The notes: generated by a model not told the origin, from the letters alone. 64,000 nt of DNA from Nematopogon swammerdamellus (GCA_946902875.1 OX336351.1:2046001-2110000), one strand, 5' to 3'; positions 1-10,549 are shown, numbered from the stretch's first letter. Program-made: numbers and translations.

Positions 1-632
1 AAAAATCAATGTTAAAAATTATGGAGGGCCCCCATACAACAAACGTCCGAAAAATCGATTAGTCACACTACTGAATAATTGATGGCGCCACAGGCTTTTA
101 TACATTGCATTGTTGAAAGACAAAAGATAGGCGGATAATAACGGATAGATACGGATACCACCGTGCGCGAGTAAAACTCGCACTTAACAGATTTTATTTT
201 ATTTACTTAGCGATCCACCGACTTCTTTAAGTAAGTAAACAGAAATTATTTTAGACTTTTTAAGGGTCGGGGTTTTTTAAATTTGTAATTTAACTTTTAT
301 TTCACACTTTTAACAAAAAACCGCATGCCCACTTTTTAAGATACTTAATAAATTTTTACAGGTACTATCACGGTAGCTGCTCTGAGGAACTAGCATGCCT
401 TATTCTCTGCCATCCGTCTTATCTCCGCAACACTCGTCGAATGGTGCCTCAGCCATGTATGTATGTACTTGGAATGAAGCCCTCTCTATCGAACGACATA
501 GTTTTTCCAAGTTTGTAACCATTGCTTGTAGGTTTATTACAATAGTTTACAAGGAAACGGTTAGTTGACAACGTTGGTTGCAATCTTAGGGCAGATTGCT
601 CTAACACAGACTTAAATATCTTTAAAGGCCCT
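1..632. other. Non-coding, mostly unrecognised
   Basis: No gene is visible. A short piece near 160-200 (GCGCGAGTAAAACTCGCACTT) resembles the 3' end of repeat C. Bases 205-310 recur at 42588-42730. The rest is AT-rich with stop codons in all frames. Confidence 0.5.
205..310 (+). repeat. Short repeat shared with 42588-42730
   Basis: Both copies read CTTAGCG-TCCA-CGAC, then AAGTAAGTAAAC, then GTCGGGGTTTTT and AATTTGTAATTTAACTTT. The family is unknown and no coding potential is seen. Confidence 0.6.
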
Positions 633-639
633 TTAACTC

Positions 640-830
640 AGCACATGGGTGTCTAGGCAGTGGCAAACATTTTTGTTTAAAGTGTAGGTGAAGGTGTAAG
701 AGTTAGTACATTGTAATAATAATAATTCTAAGTGTAGGTATATTGAAAAAAATTCCAGTGAAGTTTCTTGTCTTCTTCTTCGCTGTGATAATCGATCTGG
801 CGGAATGTTACAATGTACATATGACAAATC
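640..830 (-). repeat. Interspersed repeat, copy 1 of a pair
   Basis: It shares with 1120-1266 the block GGCAGTGGCAAACATTTTTGT, then AAAATTCCAGTGAAGTTTCTTG, TTCTTCGCTGTGATAAT and GGCGGAATGTTA. On the minus strand both copies can be read as NIPP-xx-LSQRRR followed by LEFF or WNFF, so an old coding repeat is possible. Reading continues for only about 60 codons and I do not recognise it. Confidence 0.55.
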
Positions 831-1119
831 TGAGCGCAGTGTACTGCCAATAGATGCTAAATAAACAATAACTAAAGACAGCTTAAATCCGATTCTTGAT
901 AAGTGAAACCACGACTTGGAAGAAGACGAAATGACTAGACTTAAGTATGGTCATTATCTCTGAGAGTTCGTTCTTTTTTAACAAATGGTAAACTATATTC
1001 TAGCAGTATTCTTTAACAAACAATGCGCAATGATTTCGTGTCATCTCTATCTTTCGACGTTAAGAAGGCAGAGATAGCACTACATATTTTGTGTAATAAA
1101 GCCACAATGCATAAAATAT

Positions 1120-1266
1120 GTTTGTCTAGGTAGTGGCAAACATTTTTGTGAAGTGGAGCTTTTTTAAAGCTTCACTTAGTCTAAGTGAATCTTGAAAAAA
1201 ATTCCAGTGAAGTTTCTTGCCAGTTCTTCTTCGCTGTGATAATTGAACTGGCGGAATGTTAAATGT
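1120..1266 (-). repeat. Interspersed repeat, copy 2 of a pair
   Basis: Related to 640-830, with the same order of conserved blocks. It also carries a small palindrome, GAAGTGGAGC to AAGCTTCACTT. It abuts the repeat D copy that starts near 1311. Confidence 0.55.
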
Positions 1267-1310
1267 ATGATAAATATGGATGATAAATACATACCTATAC
1301 ATACCTAACA

Positions 1311-1641
1311 CGCTGTATCCCGACAATCAGGGTAAGCAGAGTAATCGGTGGTGTGATGCAACTACTATTCTAAATTGCAACACAACACCGACCATCGCGT
1401 TTAGCAAAGTATTCGGACAAGATAACTATCAAGCAGCAAGTAAGTCACAAAGACCCACCTGCTGCACGACTCGGTGGAAAAACCGTGCCAAGGTGAGAGG
1501 TGGCAGGCCTGTCGCCCTTTAGCACGACATCTCGTTCTTGTCCCTTAGTCGCCTTTTACGACATGCACGGAGAGATACGCAGTGGGGTTATTCTTTTTAA
1601 GTACCGGCCTCACACAGTACAGCACCGGCCTCACACAGTAC
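1311..1641 (-). repeat. Repeat D, copy 1
   Basis: This is the reverse complement of the repeat D consensus seen at 9317-9650 and 27181-27505. Landmarks read on the plus strand are CGACAATC-GGGTAAGCAGAG, CAACACAACACCGA, GCAGCAAGTAAG, CGCCTTTTACGACATGCACG and AAGTACCGGCCTCACAC. The terminal block (CACCGGCCTCACACAGTAC) is duplicated at 1605-1641. The family is unknown; a non-LTR 3' end or a SINE are both possible. Confidence 0.75.
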
Positions 1642-2149
1642 TTAATACTTTATGACGTACTAGATGATAAATATAAACAATAATAGTTCTGTTTGACAGA
1701 TAGCTGGCGCTATTTAGCTCTGCATGGCAGATGTCAATTTAAGTTTCCACTGTCAATTTGACGACATTAAATGGCCGAGCACCCAGACTTAACGTTAACT
1801 TAACTTAGGATTCTAATGACAGCATTTAACCGTTGGCGCAACTTAATTTCATCGTGTCTTTAAGATTAGCATAAGCGAACTTAATTGTTAAGTCTGTGTT
1901 GTTGCAATCTGTCCTATAGATCTAGCGATACTTACAATTTAAGAGAATTTACCTTTGGTAAATGTTAACGGGTGGTCACAAAACTTACAACCGTCATAAT
2001 TTACAACGTAATACGGTAAAAGTCGAAATACGCTCCACACTCGTATATTTTCATGGGTAGACAGACCACTACTGGGGTAGACTAACGAATGGTTATGTGG
2101 GTGGGTAGAAAATACTTTATTACTTTATAGTTATTATCATGTGTTAGGT
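1642..2149. other. Unassigned; possible small inverted-repeat element
   Basis: No gene is seen. CAGACTTAACGTTAACTTAA near 1786 and CTTAATTGTTAAGTCTG near 1880 form an imperfect inverted pair about 115 bp apart, as in a short MITE. Target duplications are not clear. Confidence 0.35.
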
Positions 2150-2292
2150 AGTTTTTAGGGTTCCGTACCGGACGCCATTACTAAGCTTATGCCATCTGTC
2201 CGTCCGCCCTACATTTAAAGGGTTGTATCATTTGAACCGTAAGAGCTACCTAGTCATTTGGAATTTTCAGAAAATATGCGTTATTATGGCGG
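2150..2292 (+). repeat. Repeat C, 5' fragment
   Basis: It begins TTTTTAGGGTTCCGTACCGG and continues through CATCTGTCCGTCCG, TTTGAACCGTAA and ATATGCGTTATTATGGC, matching the first third of the full copies at 11980, 19390 and 42903. It is truncated before the AAGCATTTTAACTAATCATGA block. Confidence 0.7.
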
Positions 2293-2385
2293 ATACTTAT
2301 TTGTTTATTTATTTGGAAACTTAACAGCTAATAATACTGAATAGTACAATAAACATATTTATAAACAGTAAAGCTAATTAAAAAT

Positions 2386-2458
2386 TGGTTGTCTGTAAAG
2401 TCGGTTTACGGACGATAGTTTTACGTGATAACGTCATAAAGAAACACAGCTATAAGAA
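2386..2458 (+). repeat. 73-bp repeat shared with 28058-28133
   Basis: ATTGGTTGTCTGTAAAGTCG through GTTTTACGTGATAACGTC to CACAGCTATAAGAATT is nearly identical at 28058-28133, where GTC is duplicated. There the block directly follows the poly-A of a SINE-A copy. The family is unknown. Confidence 0.6.
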
Positions 2459-2879
2459 TTGTACAATCGTACATTTGTCGATTTCTAGCCTCGATTATCG
2501 TACGATACGGCAATTACCGTACGTTTGGCAACACTGCCGCTTGGGCTGACGACGTTTCCATGGTAACTTTGAATATCAACGTGAATATCAACGTGACTAT
2601 CAACGTGACACGCTTTCGTACGTGCTGCCCGTGTTCATCAATTTATAAGACGTTATCAGGTCAAAAGTTCTTGGTACGGAACCCTCGATGCGTGTGTCCT
2701 ACCTACTTGCACCGCACTTGTACTACTCAGCACGACTTTAGTGGAGAACCAAGGCGACAGGAATACTGTTATTCCTATGTCTTTCTAATTCACCGTGGAA
2801 AATGTGTAACTAGGTACCATCGGACACGACATAATCTCTAGTCACAATTTAATTTTATTTCTCTACAATTTAACGCAAA

Positions 2880-3065
2880 CCGCAACTCCCGACGTCACCG
2901 CTTGAAACTGTCACGGGCGCTCGCGCGCGTAACATTCGCCGCGCCGCCGCGTCGCGTGACGAATCATGGCGGCGGCGACCGCAACGTCGTGTGACGTGTC
3001 ACGTCATGGCCGCCGCCGCTGTCGCGTTGCGTTGCGTCGTAGCCGTGGCATAAACCCACGTCAGC
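2880..3065. other. GC-rich block with dyad symmetry
   Basis: CpG-dense DNA in an AT-rich setting. GGCGGCGGCGACC and GGCCGCCGCCGCTG flank a GACGTGTCACGTC palindrome near 2995. It could be a MITE centre or an old promoter fragment. No open frame with recognisable content is present. Confidence 0.35.
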
Positions 3066-3126
3066 GGTTTATTACGAGTATCTAAACATGGTAACGTCTG
3101 TTTAAATTGTTGACGGCGTTGTCACA

Positions 3127-3538
3127 CAGAGGCGGCGCAAGGCGTGGGCTACGTGGGCGAACGCCCACGGCCTCGCGGCCCGAAGGGCCTCGCGCCTCGA
3201 AAGTTCGTGCAGCTTTGATTCATGAAAAATATTCAGCTAGATCTATAAGAGACCCCGAGTAAACATGTTTAGACTTAACCATAGGCAAACTAAAGCTTAC
3301 TATAAAGCCTTTATCAGACACAAGATGGGAACGCAGGACAGAGGCAATGAAGGTTGTATTATTGCAATTTGATTATGTTTACTTTTATCGACGAAAGTTA
3401 TGCTGAAAAAAATTTTTGATTTGATCAGTATACCGGAAATCCATTTCAACAGTGAAAATCCATAAAATCCATGCCACCAGAGAGGGCCTCGCAAAATATA
3501 TCTTGCCCACATCAAATCTAGGTCTTGCCCCGCCACTG
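3127..3538. mobile_element. Non-autonomous hAT-type MITE (hAT-N1), copy 1
   Basis: Ends are CAGAGGCGGCGCAAG and the inverse of CAGTGGCGGGGCAAG. Flanks TTGTCACA (3119-3126) and TTGTCATA (3539-3546) form an 8-bp target duplication with one mismatch, as expected for hAT elements. A homologous 444-bp copy lies at 31370-31813 with its own, different 8-bp flanks. There is no transposase. Minus-strand open frames inside (about 75-105 codons) look like chance, because the two copies do not conserve a frame. Confidence 0.8.
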
Positions 3539-3622
3539 TTGTCATAGAATTCAACATTAATAGAAGAAATGTACCGCGTGGGGCCGGTACTTTTTTTAAT
3601 GGGAAGCACGACAAATGGCGCG

Positions 3623-3776
3623 CGCCAAACTAACGCAGAGGTGTAGTCCGACGGCGCCCACGGGCATTCGGATATTTACGGGGGCTGCGAATATCATGTC
3701 GGGCGGCTAGGTGCACCTTCACATTATGTTTGAAGGACCCCAGACTGTACATTAGAGGAAAGGATGCAGGTTAGAC
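3623..3776 (-). pseudogene. LINE-F 3' stub (RT C-terminus), copy 1
   Basis: On the minus strand this reads as the end of a non-LTR reverse transcriptase. MYSLGSFKHNVKVHL is followed by AARHDIRSPR and NARGRRR, the pattern seen in all LINE-F copies (F/HPKYSLGxFKRxVNRxLSxRHxIRxPR). It is 5'-truncated, and is joined at 3777 to a D/SINE-A chimera. Inactive remnant. Confidence 0.65.
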
Positions 3777-3778
3777 CC

Positions 3779-3880
3779 ACTTTAAAAGAATAGCCCCACT
3801 GCATCTCTCCCCGTGTATATAATAAAAGGCGACTAAGGGATATGACTGCCTTCTTATATTACTAGGTGGTAGGGTTTAAC
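3779..3880 (+). repeat. Chimeric D-head/SINE-A, 5' part
   Basis: Repeat D sequence (ACTTTAAAAGAATAGCCCCACT, then AAAAGGCGACTAAGGGA) runs straight into SINE-A body (CTTCTTATATTACTAGGTGG). The same junction occurs at 29115-29222 and 56120-56228. It stops at 3880, where a 681-bp foldback begins; the rest of the SINE is absent beyond it. Confidence 0.7.
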
Positions 3881-4561
3881 GATTGTACAAAATTAATGGG
3901 ATGCCACAAATAAAAACAGTACATGTTTAAACATGGAAAATACCAGAAATAAAAGCTTGGTTTCCTAATTGTACAATTTTTATTTCGAAAAATTTGTACT
4001 ACGTGTAGTGTGAAAATCAGTGCAAAATCCTTTGCATTTAAGCAGCTTTAAAATAAGATACTATTTATTACAATTAAGCATTTGGTTTAATAAATAATAA
4101 CCAAATACCTTATATTAAAGGTTTTAGGAGCATTACTGTTACTGAATGAAAAGATACTTAAAAAATTTACATTATTATTACAAATCTTGTTCAAAACTGG
4201 TTGGCCCTTCTTCTAATGCAGGCACGTGCTCGTTTACGTAATTCTGTTCGAGTTATCCTCGCCGAAAAGTTTTCTCTCATTGTTGCAGAGCGTCTTCTTC
4301 AATACGCTGGATACGCCTTTTTTAATAGGTATTTTGTTATTATTTATGAAACCAAATGCTTAATTGTAATAAGTAATATCTTATTTTAAAGCTGCTTAAA
4401 TACAAAGGTTTTAACACTGATTTGTACACTTCACGTATTATAAATTTTTCCAAATAAAAATTGTACAATTAAGAAACCAAGCTTTTATTTCTGGTATTTT
4501 CCATGTTTAAACATGTACTGTTATTATTTGTGGCATCCCATTTTATGATTTTTGTACAATC
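3881..4561. mobile_element. 681-bp foldback element with about 240-bp inverted arms
   Basis: The left arm starts GATTGTACAAAATTAATGGGA; the right arm ends with its inverse, TTTTTGTACAATC. The arms match through CATGTTTAAACATG, AATACCAGAAATAAAAGCTT and AAGCAGCTTTAAAATAAGA. The unique centre (about 4116-4320) contains an open frame at 4201-4389 that I do not recognise. No convincing target duplication flanks the element, so its class is open. Confidence 0.7.
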
Positions 4562-4809
4562 AAGCATTGCTATTCTATGTATGTAGTTTGCAAAATAATT
4601 ACAAAACAAAAAAAAAATTGCAATGGTTTTTTTTTTATTAAGAAAAAATTGTAGCAAGGTTGACGTTTTGGAAAAAAACACAAAATTTTAAATAACTCGT
4701 AAACCGAGCATTTTCGGAATAGGAATTATATGGTTTAAAAAACACAAATTACCTCTACTATAACACCCTGAAAGGAATGCATCGAATTACCAGTAACCCT
4801 GTATATATA
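4562..4809. other. AT-rich spacer, TE-like
   Basis: No gene. The 3' half (ACACCCTGAAAGGAATGCAT, then CGAATTACCAGTAACCCTG) resembles 9250-9290 (TATGTATCGAATTACCAAACACCC) and looks like the inner edge of another degraded TIR element. Confidence 0.35.
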
Positions 4810-4857
4810 CAGGGTGTTTGATGACTATAACTCATAAAGCAAACCAGGTACTCCTGA

Positions 4858-5239
4858 GATAGATATATAGATAGAAATACTTTATTGCTCCAAAAAACAT
4901 TTAACATAAACACAAAATAAGAAATTGACATGAGGGGCAAAGGCGGACTTATCCCTTACAGGGATTTCTCCCAGTCAACCTTTGGATGTTTGAGAGTCGT
5001 ATGTTGCGAGATCTATGTAGGTAGTAGCAAAAGACTTGAGTGTGGGAATGTAAAATATAATATAAGGAAAATAACTATAATATACTATAATATACACTAC
5101 ATATAAGTACATACTAGTTAATTAAACGTATAAATTACTATTTATACATTAAATTAAATACATATGAATTACAATTTATATAATAGATAATACCTAAATA
5201 TATACATACATACTTGTCCATTCAGAATTAAAGGATTTT
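4858..5239 (-). mobile_element. LINE-L 3' UTR
   Basis: On the minus strand this is the 3' UTR of a CR1/jockey-like LINE. It contains TAAGTCCGCCTTTGCCCCTC and ends GGAGCAATAAAGTATTTCTA with a TCTA repeat tail. The same UTR occurs at 45000-45228 (+), 30830-31060 (-) and 46052-46520 (-). The stop codon of the RT lies just upstream (5240-5242 on the plus map). Confidence 0.75.
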
Positions 5240-5520
5240 TTAGCTTTTGACTTCACACTGACGGAGATAGTACAACTTTAAGTGTTTTTTGAATAACGGA
5301 AGCGACTTGCAGTGCCGTATACAGTAAGGTAGTAGATTCCACAGCCGAGCTGCGTGCACAGAAAAGGAGTTTGTGTAATATCCAGTTTTATGAGTGGAAA
5401 TGGCTAAGATAATATCTTAGCCATTTCCATCATCACTTGACCGAAGCGTTACACCGTGGGAAGATAAGTACTGAAAACGCGAAGATAGGTACTCGGGAGC
5501 AGAAGGGTTGTTGATACAAG
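5240..5520 (-). pseudogene. LINE-L reverse transcriptase C-terminus, broken
   Basis: The last 58 codons read THKTGYYTNSFSVHAARLWN, then LLPYCIRHCKSLPLFKKHL, ending at a TAA at 5240-5242. This is the classic C-terminal tail of jockey/CR1-type RTs (SFSVRAxRLWNSLPxxIR...FKxxLK). A stop sits about 60 codons upstream, next to a perfect 15-bp hairpin (5396-5428). The shifted frame further up (5430-5520) reads YLSSRFQYLSSHGVTLRSSD, which also looks like RT. Confidence 0.75.
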
Positions 5521-5697
5521 AATAAAGAAGGCCATACAAAATTTTCATACAAAACTAAATAAAATTATTTAGGTAGTTTTGTATGGAAAAAAAAGTTCAC
5601 CGTAGAGCAAAATGTCATCTAACTTTTTTGCTCCAAATAGGCTCAGGAGTACCTGGTTTGCTTTATGAGTTATGACCTATAGTCATCAAACACCCTG

Positions 5698-5855
5698 TAT
5701 AATCGTATGTATAACCTGGTTATTTAAAGATAGGGACTGAAAATTGTGGCGTTTTACAGCTGTACAGTCGGCATGAAAAATATAAGTACACAATTCTTCG
5801 TATGGCGCCAAACACCAAGTATTATGTAACACAACTTTTAAAACAAAATTCCTAC
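5698..5855. other. Unassigned spacer
   Basis: No gene is seen. It lies between the TIR element and a truncated SINE-A. Confidence 0.3.
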
Positions 5856-6010
5856 TTAAATAGTTCGTATTTTCCGTCCAGTTCAGTGTGGCCGGCACGA
5901 CCGAAAGGAAGCACTGACATGGCACGAAAGTTCACCAAGCAAGGTATTATGAGCTGACATCACGGATGTGGTAGGTGATATAGCCAACCGTGTCAGTAAT
6001 CATAAAAAAA
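5856..6010 (+). mobile_element. SINE-A, 5'-truncated
   Basis: It begins in the SINE body (TAAATAGTTCGTATTTTCCG), continues GTCCAGTTCAGTGTGGCCGG and GGGCTGACATCACGGATG-like sequence, and ends CCGTGTCAGTAATCATAAAA with a poly-A. The tRNA-like head is missing. Confidence 0.8.
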
Positions 6011-6524
6011 AAATTAAATTAAATGAAAATATTATTTATTGCCCAATACCAAAAGCATTACAAGGCATTATTACCTGGATTTGATTGTGGGTACGGGTAT
6101 TGCGAAATTAAGTGAGATAAAAATAATAATATTCGTTCAGTATTCGATAGTTCGTATTTTCCACCATTTCATAAAATTTGTATTTTATGGGGCAGATTGC
6201 ATATTTGCAGCAACTTGTAGGCAATTTTTAGGCAACAATATGAAACAGCATTTCTATTATTTTTTAGCTTCGTGATGCATTTCTCCTCACCGGAAATTTA
6301 TTTATGTAATTATGTAAACATTTATGAACCAGCAACTCCATTTGGCTACAATCTCGACAGCACGTCCGCATACGTGCTGGTCAAACAGCACTCGGACACA
6401 TCAAACAGCCAACAGCCGGCGCGGCTGTGCAATAACCACGGAGAAAGTAGTCAGAGGAGTTGGTCTTAGCAAACTGGGTACAGTTGCCATCATAACTGGT
6501 TTATTTGGGTACCATAATTTGTAG
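6011..6524. other. Unassigned DNA, no gene seen
   Basis: Several short open frames overlap here, none with recognisable content or splice context. No repeat is recognised apart from the edge of repeat D near 6525. Confidence 0.3.
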
Positions 6525-6785
6525 GAACGCCTGCATCTCTCTCCGTGCATTTCGTAAAAGGCGATTAAGGGATAAGGACAAGATGTCATGCTAAAGGGCT
6601 AATAGGCTAGCCAGCTCTCACCTTGGCGCGGTCTTTCAACAGTCATTTACTAGGCCGGTAACTGTCTTCGTGCCTTCATGCAGGTTTAAAATTATTGTCC
6701 TAATATTTTTCTAAATGTACGGCACTCCACCTATTACTCTGCTTACTCCGATTTTCGGGATATAGCGTATGCGTGTATCGTTAGA
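6525..6785 (+). repeat. Repeat D, copy 2 (diverged)
   Basis: Landmarks are GCATCTCTCTCCGTGCATTTCG, AAAAGGCGATTAAGGGATAAGG, CTCTCACCTTGGCGCGG and TTACTCTGCTTACTCCGAT-TTCGGG. The internal part is more degenerate than in the other copies, suggesting an older insertion. Confidence 0.65.
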
Positions 6786-7549
6786 CACCTACTTGTAGGT
6801 GTAACGATGCCACATGTCGCGCTATTCGCCGCTTCACCACTCACCAGGGCGAAAATTGCACACGACAGCAATCGCTTTACAAAATAGTAACGCACTTTTA
6901 GTTGTGCATTTTACGTTGCCACCACCTGGGCGCATACGACATGGAATTCGGTGCAGCAGGCATCGGTCGCGTCCGCGCAGTAGTCGCGCGCGACCCAGCG
7001 CACATGGAGAAGAAACGGTGATTGATTGGTCGACAACGAGGCGGTGGCGCCTCGCCCCGCTACTCCCCGCATTGTTGATGCGTTTTACTAGAAATTTTAG
7101 CTAGCAGCGACTTCTCTACACCTACCTACACCGTGGCACTAACGTAGCGCCATAAATTTATAGACGCATATCAAATTAAGTGTGCCAACAAGATTTGCAT
7201 AGAACAACGTTTTCCGCCGAAGTGCGTAGAACATACACACCTAGTTCCTCCACCTCACCCACTCTAATTTGGCGTGGGCGTAAACTTCCAAACTGTTGCA
7301 GTAGACTGAAGGAAAGTATACAAAGGTGAGCGCCGAGAATGATTAGGTGGGGTGTGCCAAGTCGTCGTAAGCACTAGGTACAACCGCAAGCGCGGCTGGG
7401 TAAAGAGTTATTACCACGGTGCATAAGCCGAGCTACACTTTTGGAGCTATAATATATATTTTATTATAGCAACCCTACCGCGCGCCACGCCGCCCGCCAG
7501 CCGCACGCCGCCGCGCCGCGCCGGCTCGCTCGTAACGTAAATACTTACT
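6786..7549. other. Mixed-GC unique DNA
   Basis: 6960-7080 is CpG-rich (GTCGCGTCCGCGCAGTAGTCG). 7480-7540 is very GC-rich and resembles the Hel-1 inner region at 14700-14760. A 96-codon open frame at 6814-7104 has no recognisable motif. I see no supported gene. Confidence 0.3.
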
Positions 7550-7845
7550 CCGGCGTGTGGAATATATCGGTTTGTATGGGAGACACATCTTAGTGTAACC
7601 GGAACTGAATTTTATTTAGCCTATGCTGTGTCACGTATAGGTAAATGTGCTTCTACAAATTTTCATCAAATTCAAATGATCGGTTTAAGAGTTATGGAGG
7701 AACATATTTACATACAGACAGAAAAGATTTCTAATAATCATCAATTTAGTTTTAGTATCATACATAGAGTCTACAAACTCAGTCAGTATCTCATAAAACA
7801 ATGTAACTTACTACATGACTTTTTACACATACTGACTAAATAAAT
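7550..7845 (-). mobile_element. Hel-1 Helitron 5' region, degraded fragment
   Basis: The segment ATATCGGTTTGTATGGGAG, GTAACCGGAACTGAATTTTA, GATCGGTTTAAGAGTTATGG and AGTATCATACATAGAG matches the 5' kilobase of Hel-1 (14790-15060). The terminal TCAATACTAATAATAAATC has decayed. Confidence 0.65.
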
Positions 7846-9310
7846 AATAATTTTTAATTTTTCAAATAATGTGTGTAATTCATAAAACATCATTATTATT
7901 TCAAAAAATAAATCAGTTTGAAAATCTACTTTCCGAACTACTTCAAGAAGGGCAGCTGTGGTGGATACATCACCAAAAATATATAGATATTTCGCAATGG
8001 TAAAAATTATGTTTTTTTTTTTTGGTAATTTTTATCGTTTGTTGTTGGTACGCCCTCAATATTGTAAATTTTCACTACATGCATAAGTATGATAATTTGT
8101 CCCAAATTATAATTGTTTGCTTTCCTAAACGTTCGTTTCGTTAAAATAAAATAAAATAAAAAATTTTAATAAAATAAACTCCTGCAAGTTAGTTTATAAC
8201 CCTTCTTCTGAAAAAAATGTTTTGCAGATATTTCACTTTGGGATAACGGTCCTCAAGTTGGAAATTAGCAAAAATAGCGCGGGTTGTGAAGCTCAGCCCG
8301 CGTGGCGTGGTGGCGGGCGCTCGAATGTTTTCCGCGCTCGTTCATTAGATGGAATAAGCAACACAAATTGCGGTGGCTGTTTGCCGACTCAGGCGCCTTC
8401 AATGCGGATATTCACTCCGCGCTGGCGGTGAAACTTTTTAATGGCGGCACGCGTGTTAGGCCCTCTTAGGGCTCTTTCTTGTTTCACTTAGGGCGTTATT
8501 GAAAGCAGGGGTTAACAAGGAGGCTATACTAAGTGAGGGTTTAGTTTTAGCCAGAATGTGGGGTGGAATAATATTTGGTTAAATTATATTTCGGTTGAGA
8601 CGCTTGAGGCGATTGATTTTATTTATTTAATTACTTGCTTTTGGATATGGAATTTAAATTTTAAGGTAAAATGGTAATTTTTCACATAAATAAATGTAAT
8701 TTAATTGTTGACTGTTTTTTTACACCTTTATAATTTACTCCTTAAATTAAATCGTCAGCGCAAACCAAACTAAAAAAAAAAATTAACTTGTGTGCAAGTG
8801 TACAACATTTGTACCTTTTCTGAAAGCTTATGAAATGATGAAGTTATTCCCATAATTTCCATGCCACTTGTCAAAAAATTTTTTTAGTAATCCTCTTCGA
8901 TTTAAATACATTTTGTGGTTGTTTTTTTTTTGCAATACCTGTGATTTATGTCCTTTTATTTCTGAGATTACGGATGTTTTGAGCGCACAATTTTTTTTAA
9001 AGTAGTCTCTGATTCGTCAGCTATTAGAAAATAGCTGATTAAGTACCCGTGGAATGGAGCAGTATTTTATTAGTTATATTAGTATCGTAGTTGGTAAATT
9101 ATCATTTATTTAAACTTAAAAAAAATATAATGTTTTGGTAACAAGTCAGAAAATAAAAAAAAATGTATAACCTAAATAACTCAAAAACTATTGTTTTTCT
9201 ACCCCCAGTTTATTAGGACAAATTTGTTGCAAATTAGCTCTAAAATTATCCCTTAGAAGGTATGTATCGAATTACCAAACACCCAAATAAAATATACAAG
9301 TAAGTATATG
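7846..9310. other. AT-rich DNA with a GC-richer island at 8270-8450
   Basis: 8222-8431 is open for 69 codons but shows no known motif. Homopolymer runs are common. 9120-9290 resembles the flank at 4562-4809. No gene is supported. Confidence 0.3.
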
Positions 9311-9316
9311 AAAAAG

Positions 9317-9650
9317 TACCGTGTGGGGCCGGTACTTAAAAAGAATAGCCCCACTGCATCTCTCCCCGTGCATGTCGTAAAAGGCGACTAAGGGATAAGA
9401 ACAAGATGCCGTGCTAAGGGGCGACAGGCTCGCCACCTCTCACCTTGGCACGGTACTTCCACCGAGTCATGCAGCAGGTGGGTCTTCGTGCCTTACTTGC
9501 TGCTTGATCGATTGAATCTTGTTCGAATACTTTGCGAAACGTGGTGGTCGGTGTTGTGCTGTAATTTACCGGAGTTCTTGCAGCACAACACCGATTACTC
9601 TGCTTACCCCGTTTGTCGGGATTCAGCGTGTGTCATATGTATGTATGTAT
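9317..9650 (+). repeat. Repeat D, copy 3 (near full length)
   Basis: It starts GTGTGGGGCCGGTACTTAAA. It runs through CCCCACTGCATCTCTCCCCG, GTAAAAGGCGACTAAGGGAT, GGCTCGCCACCTCTCACCTT, CATGCAGCAGGTGGGTCTTC and GCAGCACAACACCGATTACT, and ends in CAGCGTGTGT plus a GTAT microsatellite tail. No tRNA-like box pair or coding frame is obvious. The microsatellite tail fits a retroposed element. Confidence 0.75.
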
Positions 9651-9744
9651 GTATATGAAAAAAATAAAGTGCACTATCAATTTACCAACTACGATGTACA
9701 CGCGTCAGCTTTAAGCTACTACTAAATCTAAACAGTTATTAGTT

Positions 9745-10005
9745 AATAATACGGCGTGGCGGTACGGTGCGCAACGGCGGCGCACGCACGAGGATCAAGA
9801 TCCATGAAAGGACTGCGTGTCGTAGCCCCGCAGCCGGTGGATACGGAGCTCTCCGAGATGGGGGTGGTGGTGGCCTAAGTGTCTAGTACCACCACCTATC
9901 GCTCGTAGCTTGCCTCGCGTCGTCTCAGAGAGCTCCGTAGCCACGGCCTGCACCCGCCGGCGTGCTTGGAGGTCAGCCTCCCGCCGCAGGCGAGAATACC
10001 GTTTT
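9745..10005. other. GC-rich unknown with an inverted pair
   Basis: GTGGATACGGAGCTCTCCGA (about 9837) is inverted as CTCAGAGAGCTCCGTAGCCAC (about 9925), about 70 bp apart. The minus strand has a short Arg/Ala-rich reading, RLRREADLQARRRVQAV. It could be a worn LINE ORF1 or a structured element. I do not recognise it. Confidence 0.35.
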
Positions 10006-10480
10006 TTGTTTTTGTCTGTTTGTATTAATTTTGTATAGGTATTTTATTTTATAATTATATAAAATTAATTTAATATGTAACAAAAAGCGTGAAAATAAAG
10101 AAATAATAATAATTTAAGGTTATGAAAAATTTCATATCGTTATAAAAAGAAAATGTGTCAGTAAAAGGGATAATAATAATGCTTGTATTTTTATACTCTA
10201 TATACGTAAAATTAATGTAAACATGTAAATGTGTAAATATAGACATGAAATAATAATAAAAGTTATGAAGAACTCAAATGTGCCGGTGCAGTACCTAAAA
10301 GTGAAACGAATAAATGTAATAAAACTTATTCTATCAATCGACATCTCTTAGTTTATGTATCAATGGTCGTTACATAAATACAGCCAATCTCGTTGCTCTA
10401 AAAAAATCCAAGAAACACAAAGAAATCAAGCTCCGGCCAGGCTCAATGCTACATGCATAGTACCGACCACAGAACGTATA
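10006..10480. other. AT-rich DNA, no gene seen
   Basis: Mostly AAT/TAA-rich. Nothing recognised until repeat C begins near 10481. Confidence 0.4.
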
Positions 10481-10546
10481 AACCGGCCAAGTGCGAGTCG
10501 GGCTCGCGCACCGAGGTTTCCGTACCATCACGTGTATAGTCGGTTT
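10481..10546 (-). repeat. Repeat C terminus
   Basis: AAACCGGCCAAGTGCGAGTC, then GCGCACCGAGG-TTTCCGTAC, is the inverted 3' end of repeat C. It is followed at once by the poly-T of a SINE-A. Confidence 0.75.
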
Positions 10547-10549
10547 TGA

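Larger units (their letters stand above)
4810..5697. mobile_element. 888-bp TIR element (TA-flanked, mariner-like), LINE stub inside
   Basis: The left end CAGGGTGTTTGATGACTATA and the right end, its inverse, are about 50-bp TIRs running to GGTACTCCTGAG. TA flanks lie at 4808-4809 and 5698-5699. No transposase is seen. Most of the interior (4858 to about 5520) is a minus-strand LINE-L 3' end, so either the LINE inserted into the element or the element was rebuilt around it. Confidence 0.7.

Noticed and set aside
3300..3614. 104- and 74-codon minus frames
   Set aside because: They cross the hAT-N1 boundary; the second hAT-N1 copy does not keep the frames.
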